Assembly: GCF_028473665.1 (NCBI RefSeq)
Contig: NZ_CP098774.1
Span: forward strand, 3,376,501 to 3,440,500
Origin: Sphingomonas sp. QA11
GTDB lineage: Bacteria > Pseudomonadota > Alphaproteobacteria > Sphingomonadales > Sphingomonadaceae
Length of the DNA: 64,000 bases
Direction of reading: 5' to 3'
Shown in pieces: positions 28,839 to 38,395 of this stretch; the stretch's first letter is position 1; each line of letters begins with the position of its first letter. The notes below the pieces were generated by a model. The model saw nothing but the letters and a program-made list of their open reading frames with translations. It was not told the origin of the DNA and ran no database searches. Position numbers and translations under genes: made by a program.

Positions 28839-29540
28839 ATGACCGACGTCGATCGCCAGATCGCCAGGACGACGCAGTTCCTCAACGAACGGCGCGACCA
28901 GGCTATGATGCAGCGCAAGCGTCGGCGGCGCGGCACTGGCCTGGCCAAGCGGGCCGGGCTGATCGTCACCGCCGATCTGGCGATCATCATCGCAACGATC
29001 GTGTTCGGCTGGTTCACGCCGATCGGCATGGGCGGTGCCCTGCTGGTCTTCGCGCTGCTGGCGGCGGTGACGCTGCTGATCGCCTTCGTTTCGCTCGAGG
29101 CCCCGGTCAAGGCGGAGAAGCTGGTCGAGGTGCCGCTGAAGGCCTTGCCGCTCAAGACCGAGCAATGGCTCGAAACCCAGCGCCCCGCCCTTCCCGCACC
29201 GGCGCAGACGTTGGTCGACGGCATCGGCGTCCAGCTCGAAACGCTTGCGCCGCAACTCGCCGCGCTTGACGAACGCGAACCGGCGGCGGCGGAAATCCGC
29301 AAGCTGGTCGGCGAGCAGCTGCCCGAGCTGATCCGCGACTATGCCAAGGTGCCCCAACCTTTGCGCGGCGTGGAACGCAACGGCAAGACCCCCGACGCGC
29401 AACTCGCCGAAGGGCTGAAGGTGATCGAGCAGGAGATCGGCCAGATGTCGGCGCAACTCGCCGAAGGGGATCTCAACCTGCTCGCGACGCGGGGCCGATT
29501 CCTCGAGATCAAATATCGGGATGACGGGCTTCAAGGATAG
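28839..29540 (+). CDS. Membrane protein linked to TelA (XpaC-like)
   Basis: A 233-residue protein with a basic N-terminus (MQRKRRRRGTGLAKR), two membrane helices (about 40-85, IVTADLAIIIATIVFGWF and GGALLVFALLAAVTLLIAF), and a soluble helical C-terminal half. Genes of the XpaC type commonly sit beside telA; this one starts directly at the telA stop. The role is unknown; assignment to the XpaC family is by context and overall plan more than motif. Confidence 0.6.
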   Translation: MTDVDRQIARTTQFLNERRDQAMMQRKRRRRGTGLAKRAGLIVTADLAIIIATIVFGWFTPIGMGGALLVFALLAAVTLLIAFVSLEAPVKAEKLVEVPLKALPLKTEQWLETQRPALPAPAQTLVDGIGVQLETLAPQLAALDEREPAAAEIRKLVGEQLPELIRDYAKVPQPLRGVERNGKTPDAQLAEGLKVIEQEIGQMSAQLAEGDLNLLATRGRFLEIKYRDDGLQG

Positions 29541-29652
29541 CGGCCGACGGCGGCGACCGCATTCGACGATCCCCAGGCGTCGTCCGGCATGCATCCTTTG
29601 ATAACCACCATCGTGCCATCATCGTCAGGGCGAAAGCCAGACGGGATGCGTA

Positions 29653-31245
29653 ATGGAGACGCCGTCATACACCACCGGAGCCGCGAGGAGCAGCGCCATC
29701 GTCGAACCCGGTGCAGCGATGCGCAGGATCGGTGTCGTCTTCCCGCTGCTCTTCCTCGTCGCCCACGCCCTGTCGATCGCATTGGCCGGCAATCGCGCAC
29801 AGCTATTTTCCCTCGTCTTCCTCATCCTGGCGCCGTTGCTGGCGGGGGCTGCCTGCCTGTACCGTGCGCGACGTGACCGCGCGACCGGCGGCTGGACGGC
29901 GCTCGGGTTCGCGATGCTGCTCTGGGCCGGCGGGATGGGCGCGAACATGGCGAGCGCGTTGCTGCTGCAGAACACGAGCGGGATCACCTTGCTGAGCATG
30001 CTCCTGTTCGTCCTGTACGGCGTGCCGATCCTCTTCACCGTCGCGAGCCCGGACCAGGAATCGTGGCATGTCCGCCTGGTCGACGGGGCGCTCGCGCTCA
30101 CGCTCGGCTATCTGTTCTTCGTGTATACGCTCGAATTCGCAGGCCCGACCGGGGCGAACACCAACGGCGTGCTCAACCTGCGCCTGATGTTCGACATCGA
30201 GAATCTGTTCATCGCGGCCTTCGCCCTGATCCGCTTCCTGGCCTGCAGCGATCCGCCGCGACGCGCCTTCTTCCGGGCCGCGGCCCTGTTCGCCTGGGCA
30301 TATCTCGCGGCCGCATTCTACATCAATCATTTCCAGATGGAGTCGGACTATGGGAGTCTGGTCGATCCGCTGATCGATCTGCCCTTCCTCCTGCTCATCG
30401 CGCTTGCCCTTCGGCACCATGCCCCGGATACGAGGCCAATGGCCGTCATGCGTACGCTCGAGCGGACCGTTCGCGCGGGCAGCCCCCTGATGCTCCCGGC
30501 GACGCTGCTCATGGTGTCGGCGCTGCTCGTCCCTGACCATCCGGCTCTGGCGATCGCGGGCTTCGTCGCAGCAACGCTTGGCTATGGCCTTCGCAACATA
30601 CTGGTCCAGATGCGCGGCTTCGACGAGCGCGATGCGCTCGAGCGCCTGTCCAGACTTGACGCGCTGACCGGCCTGTCGAACCGGCGCGAATTCGACGAAC
30701 GCCTTCGCCTCGAATGGGCACGCGCCGGGCGGGGCGGCACGGGACTGGCCCTGCTGATGATAGACATCGACCATTTCAAGCTGCTCAACGACAGCTTCGG
30801 CCATCCGGTCGGAGACCAGAGGCTCCGTGCTGTAGCGCAGGCGCTGGCCGGCTGCGCCATGCGCGGTTCCGACATGGTCGCCCGGTTCGGCGGGGAGGAG
30901 TTCGCCGTCATCCTTCCGTCGACCGACCCGTCAGAGGCGGCCGTGCTGGCGGAAAGGATGCGTATGGCGATAGAACAGCTCGATCTTGCCTCCCCGGCGC
31001 CGGGCGGCCGGGTTACCGTCAGCATCGGCATCGGTCATATCGGGAAGCTTCGCGGCGATGCCGCCGAGCGGCTGCTCGCGGCAGCCGATGCCGCGCTCTA
31101 CGATGCGAAGCAGGGCGGGCGCAATCGCGTCATGGCCCGCCGCGCCGGCCCGGCAATACTGGCAACGGTCAATGGTCACGACGCTGATGTGTCAGCGTCG
31201 CGGTCCTCGACAAGGCTTACCGGTGGACCGGCCATGCGCGGCTGA
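29653..31245 (+). CDS. Diguanylate cyclase with N-terminal membrane sensor
   Basis: A 530-residue GGDEF protein that makes cyclic di-GMP. The N-terminal ~310 residues hold about eight to ten hydrophobic helices without a recognised ligand domain (MASE-like). The C-terminal GGDEF domain has the active-site motif GGEEF at residues 413-417 and a product-inhibition I-site RGSD at 404-407, five residues upstream, both intact. So it should be an active, feedback-controlled cyclase. The start is uncertain: ATG 29653 or ATG 29719 (MRRIGVVFPLL), which begins right at the first helix. Confidence 0.9.
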   Translation: METPSYTTGAARSSAIVEPGAAMRRIGVVFPLLFLVAHALSIALAGNRAQLFSLVFLILAPLLAGAACLYRARRDRATGGWTALGFAMLLWAGGMGANMASALLLQNTSGITLLSMLLFVLYGVPILFTVASPDQESWHVRLVDGALALTLGYLFFVYTLEFAGPTGANTNGVLNLRLMFDIENLFIAAFALIRFLACSDPPRRAFFRAAALFAWAYLAAAFYINHFQMESDYGSLVDPLIDLPFLLLIALALRHHAPDTRPMAVMRTLERTVRAGSPLMLPATLLMVSALLVPDHPALAIAGFVAATLGYGLRNILVQMRGFDERDALERLSRLDALTGLSNRREFDERLRLEWARAGRGGTGLALLMIDIDHFKLLNDSFGHPVGDQRLRAVAQALAGCAMRGSDMVARFGGEEFAVILPSTDPSEAAVLAERMRMAIEQLDLASPAPGGRVTVSIGIGHIGKLRGDAAERLLAAADAALYDAKQGGRNRVMARRAGPAILATVNGHDADVSASRSSTRLTGGPAMRG

Positions 31246-31392
31246 CATCCGTGCCCCTACCTGCCCGCCGGGCTTCGGCGTGCCCGGAAATGCCGTTCCG
31301 CCGAATGCAGGATGCCGATATCATGGCAGCCCGGCGCAACCGCGCTATATGCCCCGGCATGCTGGAACGCCGAACGGGGGGCAAATAGTGCG

Positions 31393-32493
31393 ATGACAAG
31401 CGAGACGCCCCCGCTCCTCAAGGACATACTCGGACCGCAGGCGCTCGCCACGATCGCCGACGCCGGCGCGCTGGTTTCGCGGCGTTTCGATCGCGCCGCC
31501 TTTTTGCAGGCGGCATCGGACGGGCTCGATACCCTGTCGATCATGGAACGGGTGCGCCACATCGCCGACGCCCTCTCCACGGCGCTACCCGCCGACTATG
31601 GGCGTGCGATCGAGATCGTCCGTGCGATGGCACCACGGCTGACCCATGGTTTCCAGGCGGTCGCCGTGACCGAATTCGTCGCCCGGCATGGCCTGGCCGA
31701 CGTCGAAACGTCGATGGATGCGCTGGCCGACCTGACCCGCTTCGGCACCGCCGAATTCGCGATCCGCCCCTTCCTGGCGCAGGACAGCGCGCGCACCCTC
31801 GCCGTCATGGCCCAATGGAGCCGCCATGACGACGAGCATGTCCGGCGGCTCGCCAGCGAAGGCAGCCGGCCGCGCCTGCCCTGGGCGGCGCCGGTGCCGG
31901 TACTCAAGGCCGATCCCACGCTGGCGGCGCCCATCCTGGAAGCGTTGAAGCGCGATCCGAGCGCCTATGTCCGCAAATCGGTCGCCAACCATCTGAACGA
32001 CATCGCCAAGGATCGGCCGGACTGGCTGGTCGACCGGCTCACGCAGTGGCCGCGGGACGACGGCCGAACGGCATGGATCATCCGCCATGCGCTGCGCACG
32101 CTGATCAAGCAGGGAGACGCGCGCGCTCTGGCACTGATCGGCGTGGGACACGGCGCCGCGGCAGAGGTGCGGCGCTTTTCGGTCGTACCCCAGGCAGTGA
32201 AACTCGGCGATGCGATCGCGATCTCGGCGGACATTGTCTCGAACGCGCCCGGCACCGAGCGCCTGGTGGTCGATTACCGAATCCATTACGCGCGGGCCGC
32301 GAGAAAGAGCGCCGCCAAGGTATTCAAGCTCAGGACCTTCGATCTCGGGGCAGGCGAGGCAGTTACACTCGGCATCCGACAGACGATCAAGGATTTCAGC
32401 ACGCGCCGGCATTACCCGGGCACCCATGCGGTGGAGCTGATCGTCAACGGGCAGACGATGGCGCGCGCGGCGTTCGATCTGCTGGAAGGCTGA
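31393..32493 (+). CDS. DNA alkylation repair protein, AlkD-like HEAT repeats
   Basis: A 366-residue helical-repeat protein. The segment DPSAYVRKSVANHLNDIAKDRP is the diagnostic HEAT motif of AlkD/AlkC-type DNA glycosylases, which remove alkylated bases without flipping them. The C-terminal ~130 residues form a beta-rich extension (VKLGDAIAISADIVSNAPGTE), as seen in the longer AlkC-type members. ATG 31393 is used; the frame extends upstream to 31312 without a good site. The small gene at 32501 follows after 7 bases. Confidence 0.78.
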   Translation: MTSETPPLLKDILGPQALATIADAGALVSRRFDRAAFLQAASDGLDTLSIMERVRHIADALSTALPADYGRAIEIVRAMAPRLTHGFQAVAVTEFVARHGLADVETSMDALADLTRFGTAEFAIRPFLAQDSARTLAVMAQWSRHDDEHVRRLASEGSRPRLPWAAPVPVLKADPTLAAPILEALKRDPSAYVRKSVANHLNDIAKDRPDWLVDRLTQWPRDDGRTAWIIRHALRTLIKQGDARALALIGVGHGAAAEVRRFSVVPQAVKLGDAIAISADIVSNAPGTERLVVDYRIHYARAARKSAAKVFKLRTFDLGAGEAVTLGIRQTIKDFSTRRHYPGTHAVELIVNGQTMARAAFDLLEG

Positions 32494-32500
32494 GGCACGC

Positions 32501-32761
32501 GTGGCGAAGAAGAAATACCTGCTGACCGCGACCTTGCCGGACGGCTATGTCAAGACGATCGGGCCGACCGCGGTCGAGTTCACACATTACTGGCGGATCG
32601 TCGCTCATCTCGGCGGCGGCAGGACCGAGGTGTTCTGGGGCCATACCAAGTCGCTTGCCGAGGCGAGGAAGAAACGGACCGCAGCCCTCGACGCCGGGGT
32701 CAATCGCGGATGGGAGAGCCATGATTTCGACATCGTCGAGCTGATCAGAACGTCGCAATAG
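32501..32761 (+). CDS. Hypothetical protein
   Basis: An 86-residue protein starting at GTG (VAKKKYLLTATLPDG). It has alternating hydrophobic strands (VEFTHYWRIVAHL, TEVFWGHTKSLAEARKK) and no signal peptide. Family not recognised. It follows the AlkD-like gene by 7 bases and probably shares its transcript. Confidence 0.55.
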   Translation: MAKKKYLLTATLPDGYVKTIGPTAVEFTHYWRIVAHLGGGRTEVFWGHTKSLAEARKKRTAALDAGVNRGWESHDFDIVELIRTSQ

Positions 32762-32794
32762 GGCTGCTGTCCCGACGATCGGTCCAGGGTAGAA

Positions 32795-33574
32795 TTATTT
32801 TATCGCAAGCGCTCGTGCACGGTCGGCCAGGCGATCGACCGCGGCCGCGTGAATACCGGGAGTCGTTGCCAGCACGCCGAAGGCCTGGGCGCTGGGTGTG
32901 TTGAAGAAGAGCGGCTTGCCGAAGGCGTCGCTGACCGTCGCACCCGCCTCCGCCGCGATCAGGATCGCGGCGGCGATATCCCATTCATAGCCCCAGCGTA
33001 GCGTCGCGACCAGATCGGCCTCGCCGGCGGCGACCATCGCGATGCGCAGCGCGATCGAATTGGGCTTGGCGACCGCGACCAGGTCGCTGTCGACCCTGGG
33101 CAGGCTGTCGGTCGGCACGCGCGCACCGGCAAAGAGCGCGCGGTCTCCGGCATGGATCGGCAGGTCGTTGAGCGTCGCGCCCTCGCCTGCCACTGTCCGC
33201 CAGACTTCACCGCGCGCGGGCGCGTCGAGCACGCCGATCGACGGCTGGCCATTCTCGACCAGAGCGATCGAGACGGCCCAGCCCTCGCGCCCACGGATAT
33301 AGTCACGGGTGCCGTCGATCGGATCGACCACCCAGAGCCGCGGCTGCGACAGCCGATCGGCATTGTCGACCGTTTCCTCCGACAGCCAGCCGGCATCGGG
33401 TAGCAATGCGGAGAGGCGCTGGTGGAGCAGCGCGTCGACCTCGAGATCGACGTCGCATACCGGGTTGCCTGGGCTCTTTTCCCATCGCCTGAAGTCAGTA
33501 CGCCATTTGGCGAGGGCCAGCGCGCCCGCTTCGGCGGCGATCCCCGCGACTGCGTCGGCGAGGGTTTCAGCCAC
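32795..33574 (-). CDS. Inositol-monophosphatase family phosphatase (CysQ-like)
   Basis: A 259-residue Mg-dependent phosphatase. The metal site is clear: EETVDN, then VVDPIDGTRDYI, and WDIAAAILIAAEAG near the C-terminus. The family splits 3'(2'),5'-bisphosphate nucleotidase (CysQ) from inositol monophosphatase and histidinol phosphatase; this sequence cannot decide it for certain, though a CysQ-type role (recycling PAP from sulfate assimilation) is plausible and would suit a strain with two sulfotransferases. Its start overlaps the end of pmbA by 8 bases. Confidence 0.82.
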   Translation of the reverse strand: MAETLADAVAGIAAEAGALALAKWRTDFRRWEKSPGNPVCDVDLEVDALLHQRLSALLPDAGWLSEETVDNADRLSQPRLWVVDPIDGTRDYIRGREGWAVSIALVENGQPSIGVLDAPARGEVWRTVAGEGATLNDLPIHAGDRALFAGARVPTDSLPRVDSDLVAVAKPNSIALRIAMVAAGEADLVATLRWGYEWDIAAAILIAAEAGATVSDAFGKPLFFNTPSAQAFGVLATTPGIHAAAVDRLADRARALAIK

Positions 33575-34913
33575 TCGCCACCGTCATGCCCTCGACGCGG
33601 AGCGTGGGCACGTTGGTACCGTAGCGGAAGATAAGGTCATTGGCCGGGGTGAGGTTGAGGAACATGTCCTTCAGATTGCCCGCGATGGTGAATTCGGCGA
33701 CCGGCGTGGTGATCTCACCATCCTCGATCAGAAAACCGGCCGCACCGCGGCTATAGTCGCCGGTCACGCCGTTGACGCCCATGCCGATCAACTCAGTGAC
33801 GAACACGCCGCGTTTGATATCGGCGATCAGCGTTTCGGGCGGCATCGCGCCGGCGCAGAGATGCATGTTGCTGGTCGAGACGCCGGGGCTGCCCCCCGCC
33901 CCGCGCGTTGCGTGACCGGTCGGCTCGAGGCCAAGCTGGCGCGCCGAAGCGCTGTCGAGCAGCCAGTTCTCCAGCATGCCGTGCGAAACGATCTCTACCG
34001 GCGAAACGGGCAGCCCCTCGCCATCGAACGGCCGCGAGCGCAGTCCCTGCGGACGATGCGGATCGTCGCAGACCGTGACGCCGCTCGGGAAGATCTGCGT
34101 GCCGAGCGATTCGAGGAGGAAGCTGGTCTTGCGCGAAATGGCCTGGCCCGAGATGGCACCGATCAGATGGCCGAGCAGGCTCGATCCGACGCGCGGGTCG
34201 AACACCACCGGCATCGCGCCGCTGGCGAGCCGGCCGGGGTTGAGCCGGGCGACAGCCCGTTCGCCGGCGCGTGTGCCGATCGTGACGGCATCCTCGAGCT
34301 TGTGACGGTGACGCGCTGAATGATGCGCATAGTCGCGGACCATGTCGCCGCCCGATCCGGCCAGCACGCTGGCCGACAGGCCATAGCCGGTCGCGGCATA
34401 GGCACCGGCAAACCCGTGGCTGGTGGCAAGCGCCCAGACGGCGCGGGACGCGCTGGCGCCGCCACCTTCGCTGTTGGAGACTCCGGCGACCGCGCGCGCC
34501 GCATCCTCGGCGGCCAGGGCAGCTTCCTTCAGCGCCTCGGGCGACACCACACCGCCATCGTCGAGATCGAGCTGCGGCGGCGCTCCATGGAGCAGGCGGC
34601 TTTCCGGGGCGAGCCCGGCCCAGGCATCCTCGGGCGCCTCGCGCGCCATCGCGACGGCGCGCTCGGCAAGCGTGGTGATCGCGGCGAGTGACAGGTCCGA
34701 GGTGGAGACGCTGGCCGAACGGCGGCCGACAAACACGCGCAGGCCAAGCTCGGCATTTTCCGAACGTCCGACATCCTCGAGCGCGCCGAGGCGGACCGAC
34801 ACATCGAGCGAGGTATCGTCAGCGAAGACGGCATCGGCGGCATCAGCTCCCGCGGCCTTGGCGCGGGCGACGATATCCTGAGCGCGGTCTCGCGCCTGAT
34901 CTACGGTAAGCAT
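33567..34913 (-). CDS. pmbA: TldE/PmbA metalloprotease subunit
   Basis: A 448-residue protein of the TldD/PmbA family. TldD and PmbA form a heterodimeric protease used in maturation of some peptides (microcin B17) and in removal of unfolded ones. The HExxxH zinc motif of TldD is absent here, as expected for the PmbA/TldE partner; the family segments SNMHLCAGAM and MGVNGVTGDYSRGAAGF are present. TldD itself is not in the window. Confidence 0.9.
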   Translation of the reverse strand: MLTVDQARDRAQDIVARAKAAGADAADAVFADDTSLDVSVRLGALEDVGRSENAELGLRVFVGRRSASVSTSDLSLAAITTLAERAVAMAREAPEDAWAGLAPESRLLHGAPPQLDLDDGGVVSPEALKEAALAAEDAARAVAGVSNSEGGGASASRAVWALATSHGFAGAYAATGYGLSASVLAGSGGDMVRDYAHHSARHRHKLEDAVTIGTRAGERAVARLNPGRLASGAMPVVFDPRVGSSLLGHLIGAISGQAISRKTSFLLESLGTQIFPSGVTVCDDPHRPQGLRSRPFDGEGLPVSPVEIVSHGMLENWLLDSASARQLGLEPTGHATRGAGGSPGVSTSNMHLCAGAMPPETLIADIKRGVFVTELIGMGVNGVTGDYSRGAAGFLIEDGEITTPVAEFTIAGNLKDMFLNLTPANDLIFRYGTNVPTLRVEGMTVASG

Positions 34914-34944
34914 GGCGCGGACTTAGGCACGCCGGGGCCGAACG

Positions 34945-35889
34945 TCAAAGCGCCGACGAGACTCCCACGACAAAACAGGCGCAGAACATCAGGAAGCCGG
35001 CGAAACGGTTCGAGCGGAACCGGGCCAGCGCGTTGTCGCCATCGTCCGGACCGAGCGTCGCGACCTGCCAGGCGAAGTGAAGCGCGACCGGGAAAAGCGC
35101 GACGAGCGCGAGCGGATCGGGGCGGACCTGCCAGAAGGCGGCGGCCCAGAAACCCAGCGCGACCAGATAAAGGATCGCAACCCCCTCGCGCACGCGGCTG
35201 CCCATCCGGCGCGCGGAGGAACGGATGCCGACCAGCGCGTCGCCCTCCTTGTCCTGAATGGCATAGATGGTGTCGTAGCCGACCACCCAGGCGATGGCGC
35301 CAGCATAGAGCAGGACCATCGCCAGGATGAGATTCCACCAGCGCATCTCGAACATCACGGCCTCGGCCGCCGCGAAGCCGACCACCGCACCCGAGCCAAA
35401 CACAAGCCCGAGCCAGAGCTGAGGCCACCAGGTGATGCGCTTCATGAAAGGATAGATCGCGACCAGCGGCAGGGTGAGCAGCGCGAGGCCCTTGGCGTAG
35501 ATGTTGATGTGCCACCACACCGCGAAGCCGATCGCCACCAGCGCGAACAGCCAGAGCCACGCAGCATGCACCGACACCTGGCCGCTGGCGAGAGGACGGT
35601 TGCGCGTGCGCTCGACGCTGGCGTCGAGCTTGCGGTCGGCGATGTCGTTATAGACGCAGCCCGCACCGCGCATCGCGATCGCCCCGGCCAGCAGCCAGAG
35701 CAGCAGCCACCAGTCGCCTTGCGCATTGCCCGACAGCGCCACGCCCCAGGCACAGGGCCAGTAGAGCAGCCACCAGCCGATCGGGCGGTCGAAGCGGGCG
35801 AGCAGCGCGTACGGGCGCGCAGCGGCCGGCAACAGGCCGACCAAGCCGCGATGCTCGGTGTCGGGGACGATCTCTGGCGCGGGGGTCAT
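34945..35889 (-). CDS. ubiA: 4-hydroxybenzoate polyprenyltransferase UbiA
   Basis: An inner-membrane prenyltransferase of ubiquinone synthesis that joins the polyprenyl tail to 4-hydroxybenzoate. The 314-residue protein has eight to nine helices and both Asp-rich Mg-diphosphate motifs: NDIADRKLD in the first loop and DTIYAIQDKEGD in the second. ATG 35889 is chosen over an upstream frame to 35970 because MTPAPEIVPDT begins the typical soluble N-terminus. It lies 31 bases after the start side of pmbA, same strand. Confidence 0.93.
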   Translation of the reverse strand: MTPAPEIVPDTEHRGLVGLLPAAARPYALLARFDRPIGWWLLYWPCAWGVALSGNAQGDWWLLLWLLAGAIAMRGAGCVYNDIADRKLDASVERTRNRPLASGQVSVHAAWLWLFALVAIGFAVWWHINIYAKGLALLTLPLVAIYPFMKRITWWPQLWLGLVFGSGAVVGFAAAEAVMFEMRWWNLILAMVLLYAGAIAWVVGYDTIYAIQDKEGDALVGIRSSARRMGSRVREGVAILYLVALGFWAAAFWQVRPDPLALVALFPVALHFAWQVATLGPDDGDNALARFRSNRFAGFLMFCACFVVGVSSAL

Positions 35890-35996
35890 GGCCTTTCTGT
35901 AGCCTGACCGGCGGCGGCGGCAATGTCTGTCAGTGGCATTGTTGCGTGCTGCCAGTGACGATCTCCGCATCTTTGGACGAAAGCGGCTAGCTGACC

Positions 35997-36090
35997 GTCA
36001 TGCCGGATTTATTCCGGCATCCACCGTTCCGCAAAAGAGATGCTGGCCGGTAACGCGGCACGGTGGTCCCCGGAACAAGTCCGGGGTGAC
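35997..36090. repeat. Inverted pair of REP-like palindromes
   Basis: Two 30-base units face each other: 35997-36026 (hairpin ATGCCGGA…TCCGGCAT) and, on the other strand, 36061-36090 (hairpin CCCCGGA…TCCGGGG). Aligned in the same sense they agree at 23 of 30 positions. They lie between divergent ubiA and rsmE. Confidence 0.6.
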
Positions 36091-36120
36091 GGAAGGACGC
36101 TCGAAGGCTAGGGATGCACC

Positions 36121-36864
36121 ATGCCCGCTACCCCCGCCTGGCCGCCGCAATCGACCCCCCGGCTCTTCGTCGAGACGCCGCTGCACAAAGGCGTGCAGCT
36201 TCGCGTCGAGGGCGCGCCGGCTCATTATCTCCTGTCGGTGATGCGCACGAAGCCGGGCGATCCGGTGAAGCTGTTCGACGGCGAGAGCGGCGAATGGCTC
36301 GGCATCGCCACCGCGGTCAACAAGCGTGACCTGATGCTCGATGTAACCGAGCTCTTGCGCGAGCGCGAGGCAATTCCCGACCTGTGGCTATGCGCCGCGC
36401 CGCTGAAAAAGGGACGGATCGACTGGATGGCGGAAAAAGCCTGCGAGCTGGGCGTCGCACGGCTGGTGCCGGTCGTTACACGGCGCTCGGTAGTCGAGCG
36501 ACCCAAGACCGAACGGCTGCGCGCCCATATGATCGAGGCGGCCGAGCAATGCGGGCGGACCGCGGTGCCCGAGCTGGCGGAGACGGTGAAGCTGCCGGCC
36601 TTGCTACGCGACTGGCCGGCGGAGCGGACACTGTTCTTTGCAGACGAGACGGGCGGCGTGCCCGCGCTTGAGGCGATGCGCGCGGCCAGAAGGCCGGCGG
36701 CGATCCTCATCGGCCCCGAGGGCGGCTTCGATGCGGAAGAACGCGAGGCGATTCGAGCGCTGCCCGGCGCGGTGGGGATCGGGCTGGGACCGCGAATCCT
36801 GCGGGCGGACACGGCTGCTGCGGCGGCGGTGAGCCTATGGATGGCGGCGGCGGGGGATTGGTGA
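36121..36864 (+). CDS. rsmE: 16S rRNA (uracil-1498-N3)-methyltransferase RsmE
   Basis: A 247-residue SPOUT-class enzyme that methylates U1498 of 16S rRNA. It has an N-terminal PUA-like domain (HYLLSVMRTKPGDPVKLFDG) and a C-terminal trefoil knot with ILIGPEGGFDAEE and GLGPRILRADTA, the SAM-binding loops. The gene is followed by a short hairpin and then gshA, a usual order in this group. Confidence 0.95.
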   Translation: MPATPAWPPQSTPRLFVETPLHKGVQLRVEGAPAHYLLSVMRTKPGDPVKLFDGESGEWLGIATAVNKRDLMLDVTELLREREAIPDLWLCAAPLKKGRIDWMAEKACELGVARLVPVVTRRSVVERPKTERLRAHMIEAAEQCGRTAVPELAETVKLPALLRDWPAERTLFFADETGGVPALEAMRAARRPAAILIGPEGGFDAEEREAIRALPGAVGIGLGPRILRADTAAAAAVSLWMAAAGDW

Positions 36865-36875
36865 CTCGTTCGCCT

Positions 36876-36892
36876 TCTCCCCTATGGGGAGA
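36876..36892. repeat. Short CTCTCCCC hairpin between rsmE and gshA
   Basis: TCTCCCC-TAT-GGGGAGA, perfect 7-bp arms. It belongs to the same hairpin type as those near 16748-16770 and 21841-21864. Confidence 0.5.
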
Positions 36893-36945
36893 GGGAGTGT
36901 CAGGCCCCTCTAGCGTCGCTCCCTTCCGCTCGCTACATGCGCGGC

Positions 36946-38319
36946 ATGAGCACGAAGACCGTTTCGAAAAGCAACGCAGCGGTCATCGAGCACCGCGACC
37001 AACTCATCCAGAGCTTCGCCAAGGGCGAGAAGCCCGTCGACCGCTGGCGGATCGGCACCGAACATGAGAAGTTCGTCTATTCCCTCTCCGATCATCATGC
37101 GCCGAGCTATGACGAACCGGGCGGCATCCGCGATCTGCTCGGCGGGCTGACCGAGTTCGGCTGGCATCCGGTCGAGGAGGGCGGCAAGGTGATCGCGCTC
37201 GCCGGTGCCGATGGCGCGATCAGCCTGGAGCCGGCGGGCCAGTTCGAGCTGTCGGGTGCGCCGCTCGACAATCTGCACGAGACCTGCGCCGAAACCGGGC
37301 GGCACCTGGAACAGGTCAAGGCGATCGGCGACAAGTTCGGCATCGGTTTCCTCGGCCTCGGCATGTGGCCCGACAAAACACGCGCCGAGTTGCCGATCAT
37401 GCCGAAGGGCCGGTACGCCATCATGCTGCGCCACATGCCGCGCGTCGGCACGATGGGCCTCGACATGATGCTCCGCACCTGCACGATCCAGGTCAATCTC
37501 GATTACGAGACCGAAGCCGACATGGCGAAGAAGTTCCGTGTCGGGCTCGCGCTTCAGCCGCTGGCGACCGCGCTGTTCGCCAACTCGCCCTTCACCGAGG
37601 GCAAGCCCAACGGCATGCTGAGCTATCGCAGCCATATCTGGTCCGACACCGATCCGGCGCGCACGGGCATGCTGCCCTTCGTGTTCGAGGACGGATTCGG
37701 CTATGATCGCTATGCCGACTATGCGCTCGATGTGCCGATGTACTTCGTCTATCGCGACGGCCGCTATATCGACGCGGCGGGCCTCAGCTTCCGCGATTTC
37801 CTGAAGGGCGAGCTGTCGGTGCTGCCCGGCGAGCTGCCAACGCTCGACGACTGGAATGATCACCTTTCGACCGCCTTTCCCGAGGTACGGCTGAAGACCT
37901 TCCTCGAGATGCGCGGCGCTGATGGCGGGCCATGGGGCCGGATCTGCGCCCTGCCTGCGCTCTGGGTCGGGCTCCTCTACGACGGAACGGCGCTCGATGC
38001 CGCATGGGACGTGGTGAAGCGCTGGACCATCGAGGAGCGACAGGCGCTGCGCGATTCGGTCCCCAGGCTGGCGCTCGACGCGCCGATCCCGGGCGGCGGC
38101 ACGCTGCGCGATATCGCGGGCGAGGTGCTCGACATCGCCAATGCCGGGCTTGCCGCACGGGCGCGCTTCGACGCATCCGGCAGCAACGAGACCGGCTTCC
38201 TCGATCCGCTGCGTGAGATCGTGCGGTCGGGCAAGGTGCCGGCGCAGGTATTGCTGGACAAATATCATGGCGCCTGGGGCGGCGACGTCTCCAGGGTGTA
38301 TGACGAGATGCGGTTCTAG
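36946..38319 (+). CDS. gshA: Glutamate-cysteine ligase (plant-type GCS2 family)
   Basis: Makes gamma-glutamylcysteine, the first step to glutathione. The 457-residue protein belongs to the class shared by plants and alphaproteobacteria: RWRIGTEHEKFVYSL near the N-terminus, GAISLEPAGQFELSG, LGMWPDKTR and MLRTCTIQVNLDY are all present. The start MSTKTVSK at 36946 is preferred to an ATG three codons earlier; either is possible. Confidence 0.93.
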   Translation: MSTKTVSKSNAAVIEHRDQLIQSFAKGEKPVDRWRIGTEHEKFVYSLSDHHAPSYDEPGGIRDLLGGLTEFGWHPVEEGGKVIALAGADGAISLEPAGQFELSGAPLDNLHETCAETGRHLEQVKAIGDKFGIGFLGLGMWPDKTRAELPIMPKGRYAIMLRHMPRVGTMGLDMMLRTCTIQVNLDYETEADMAKKFRVGLALQPLATALFANSPFTEGKPNGMLSYRSHIWSDTDPARTGMLPFVFEDGFGYDRYADYALDVPMYFVYRDGRYIDAAGLSFRDFLKGELSVLPGELPTLDDWNDHLSTAFPEVRLKTFLEMRGADGGPWGRICALPALWVGLLYDGTALDAAWDVVKRWTIEERQALRDSVPRLALDAPIPGGGTLRDIAGEVLDIANAGLAARARFDASGSNETGFLDPLREIVRSGKVPAQVLLDKYHGAWGGDVSRVYDEMRF

Positions 38320-38395
38320 CTCGTGAACCCATGACCGGGACTGGCCGCTATCGCCCAAGTTGCGGACGTTTGCGCCATCTGGGATGGTGACGCGG

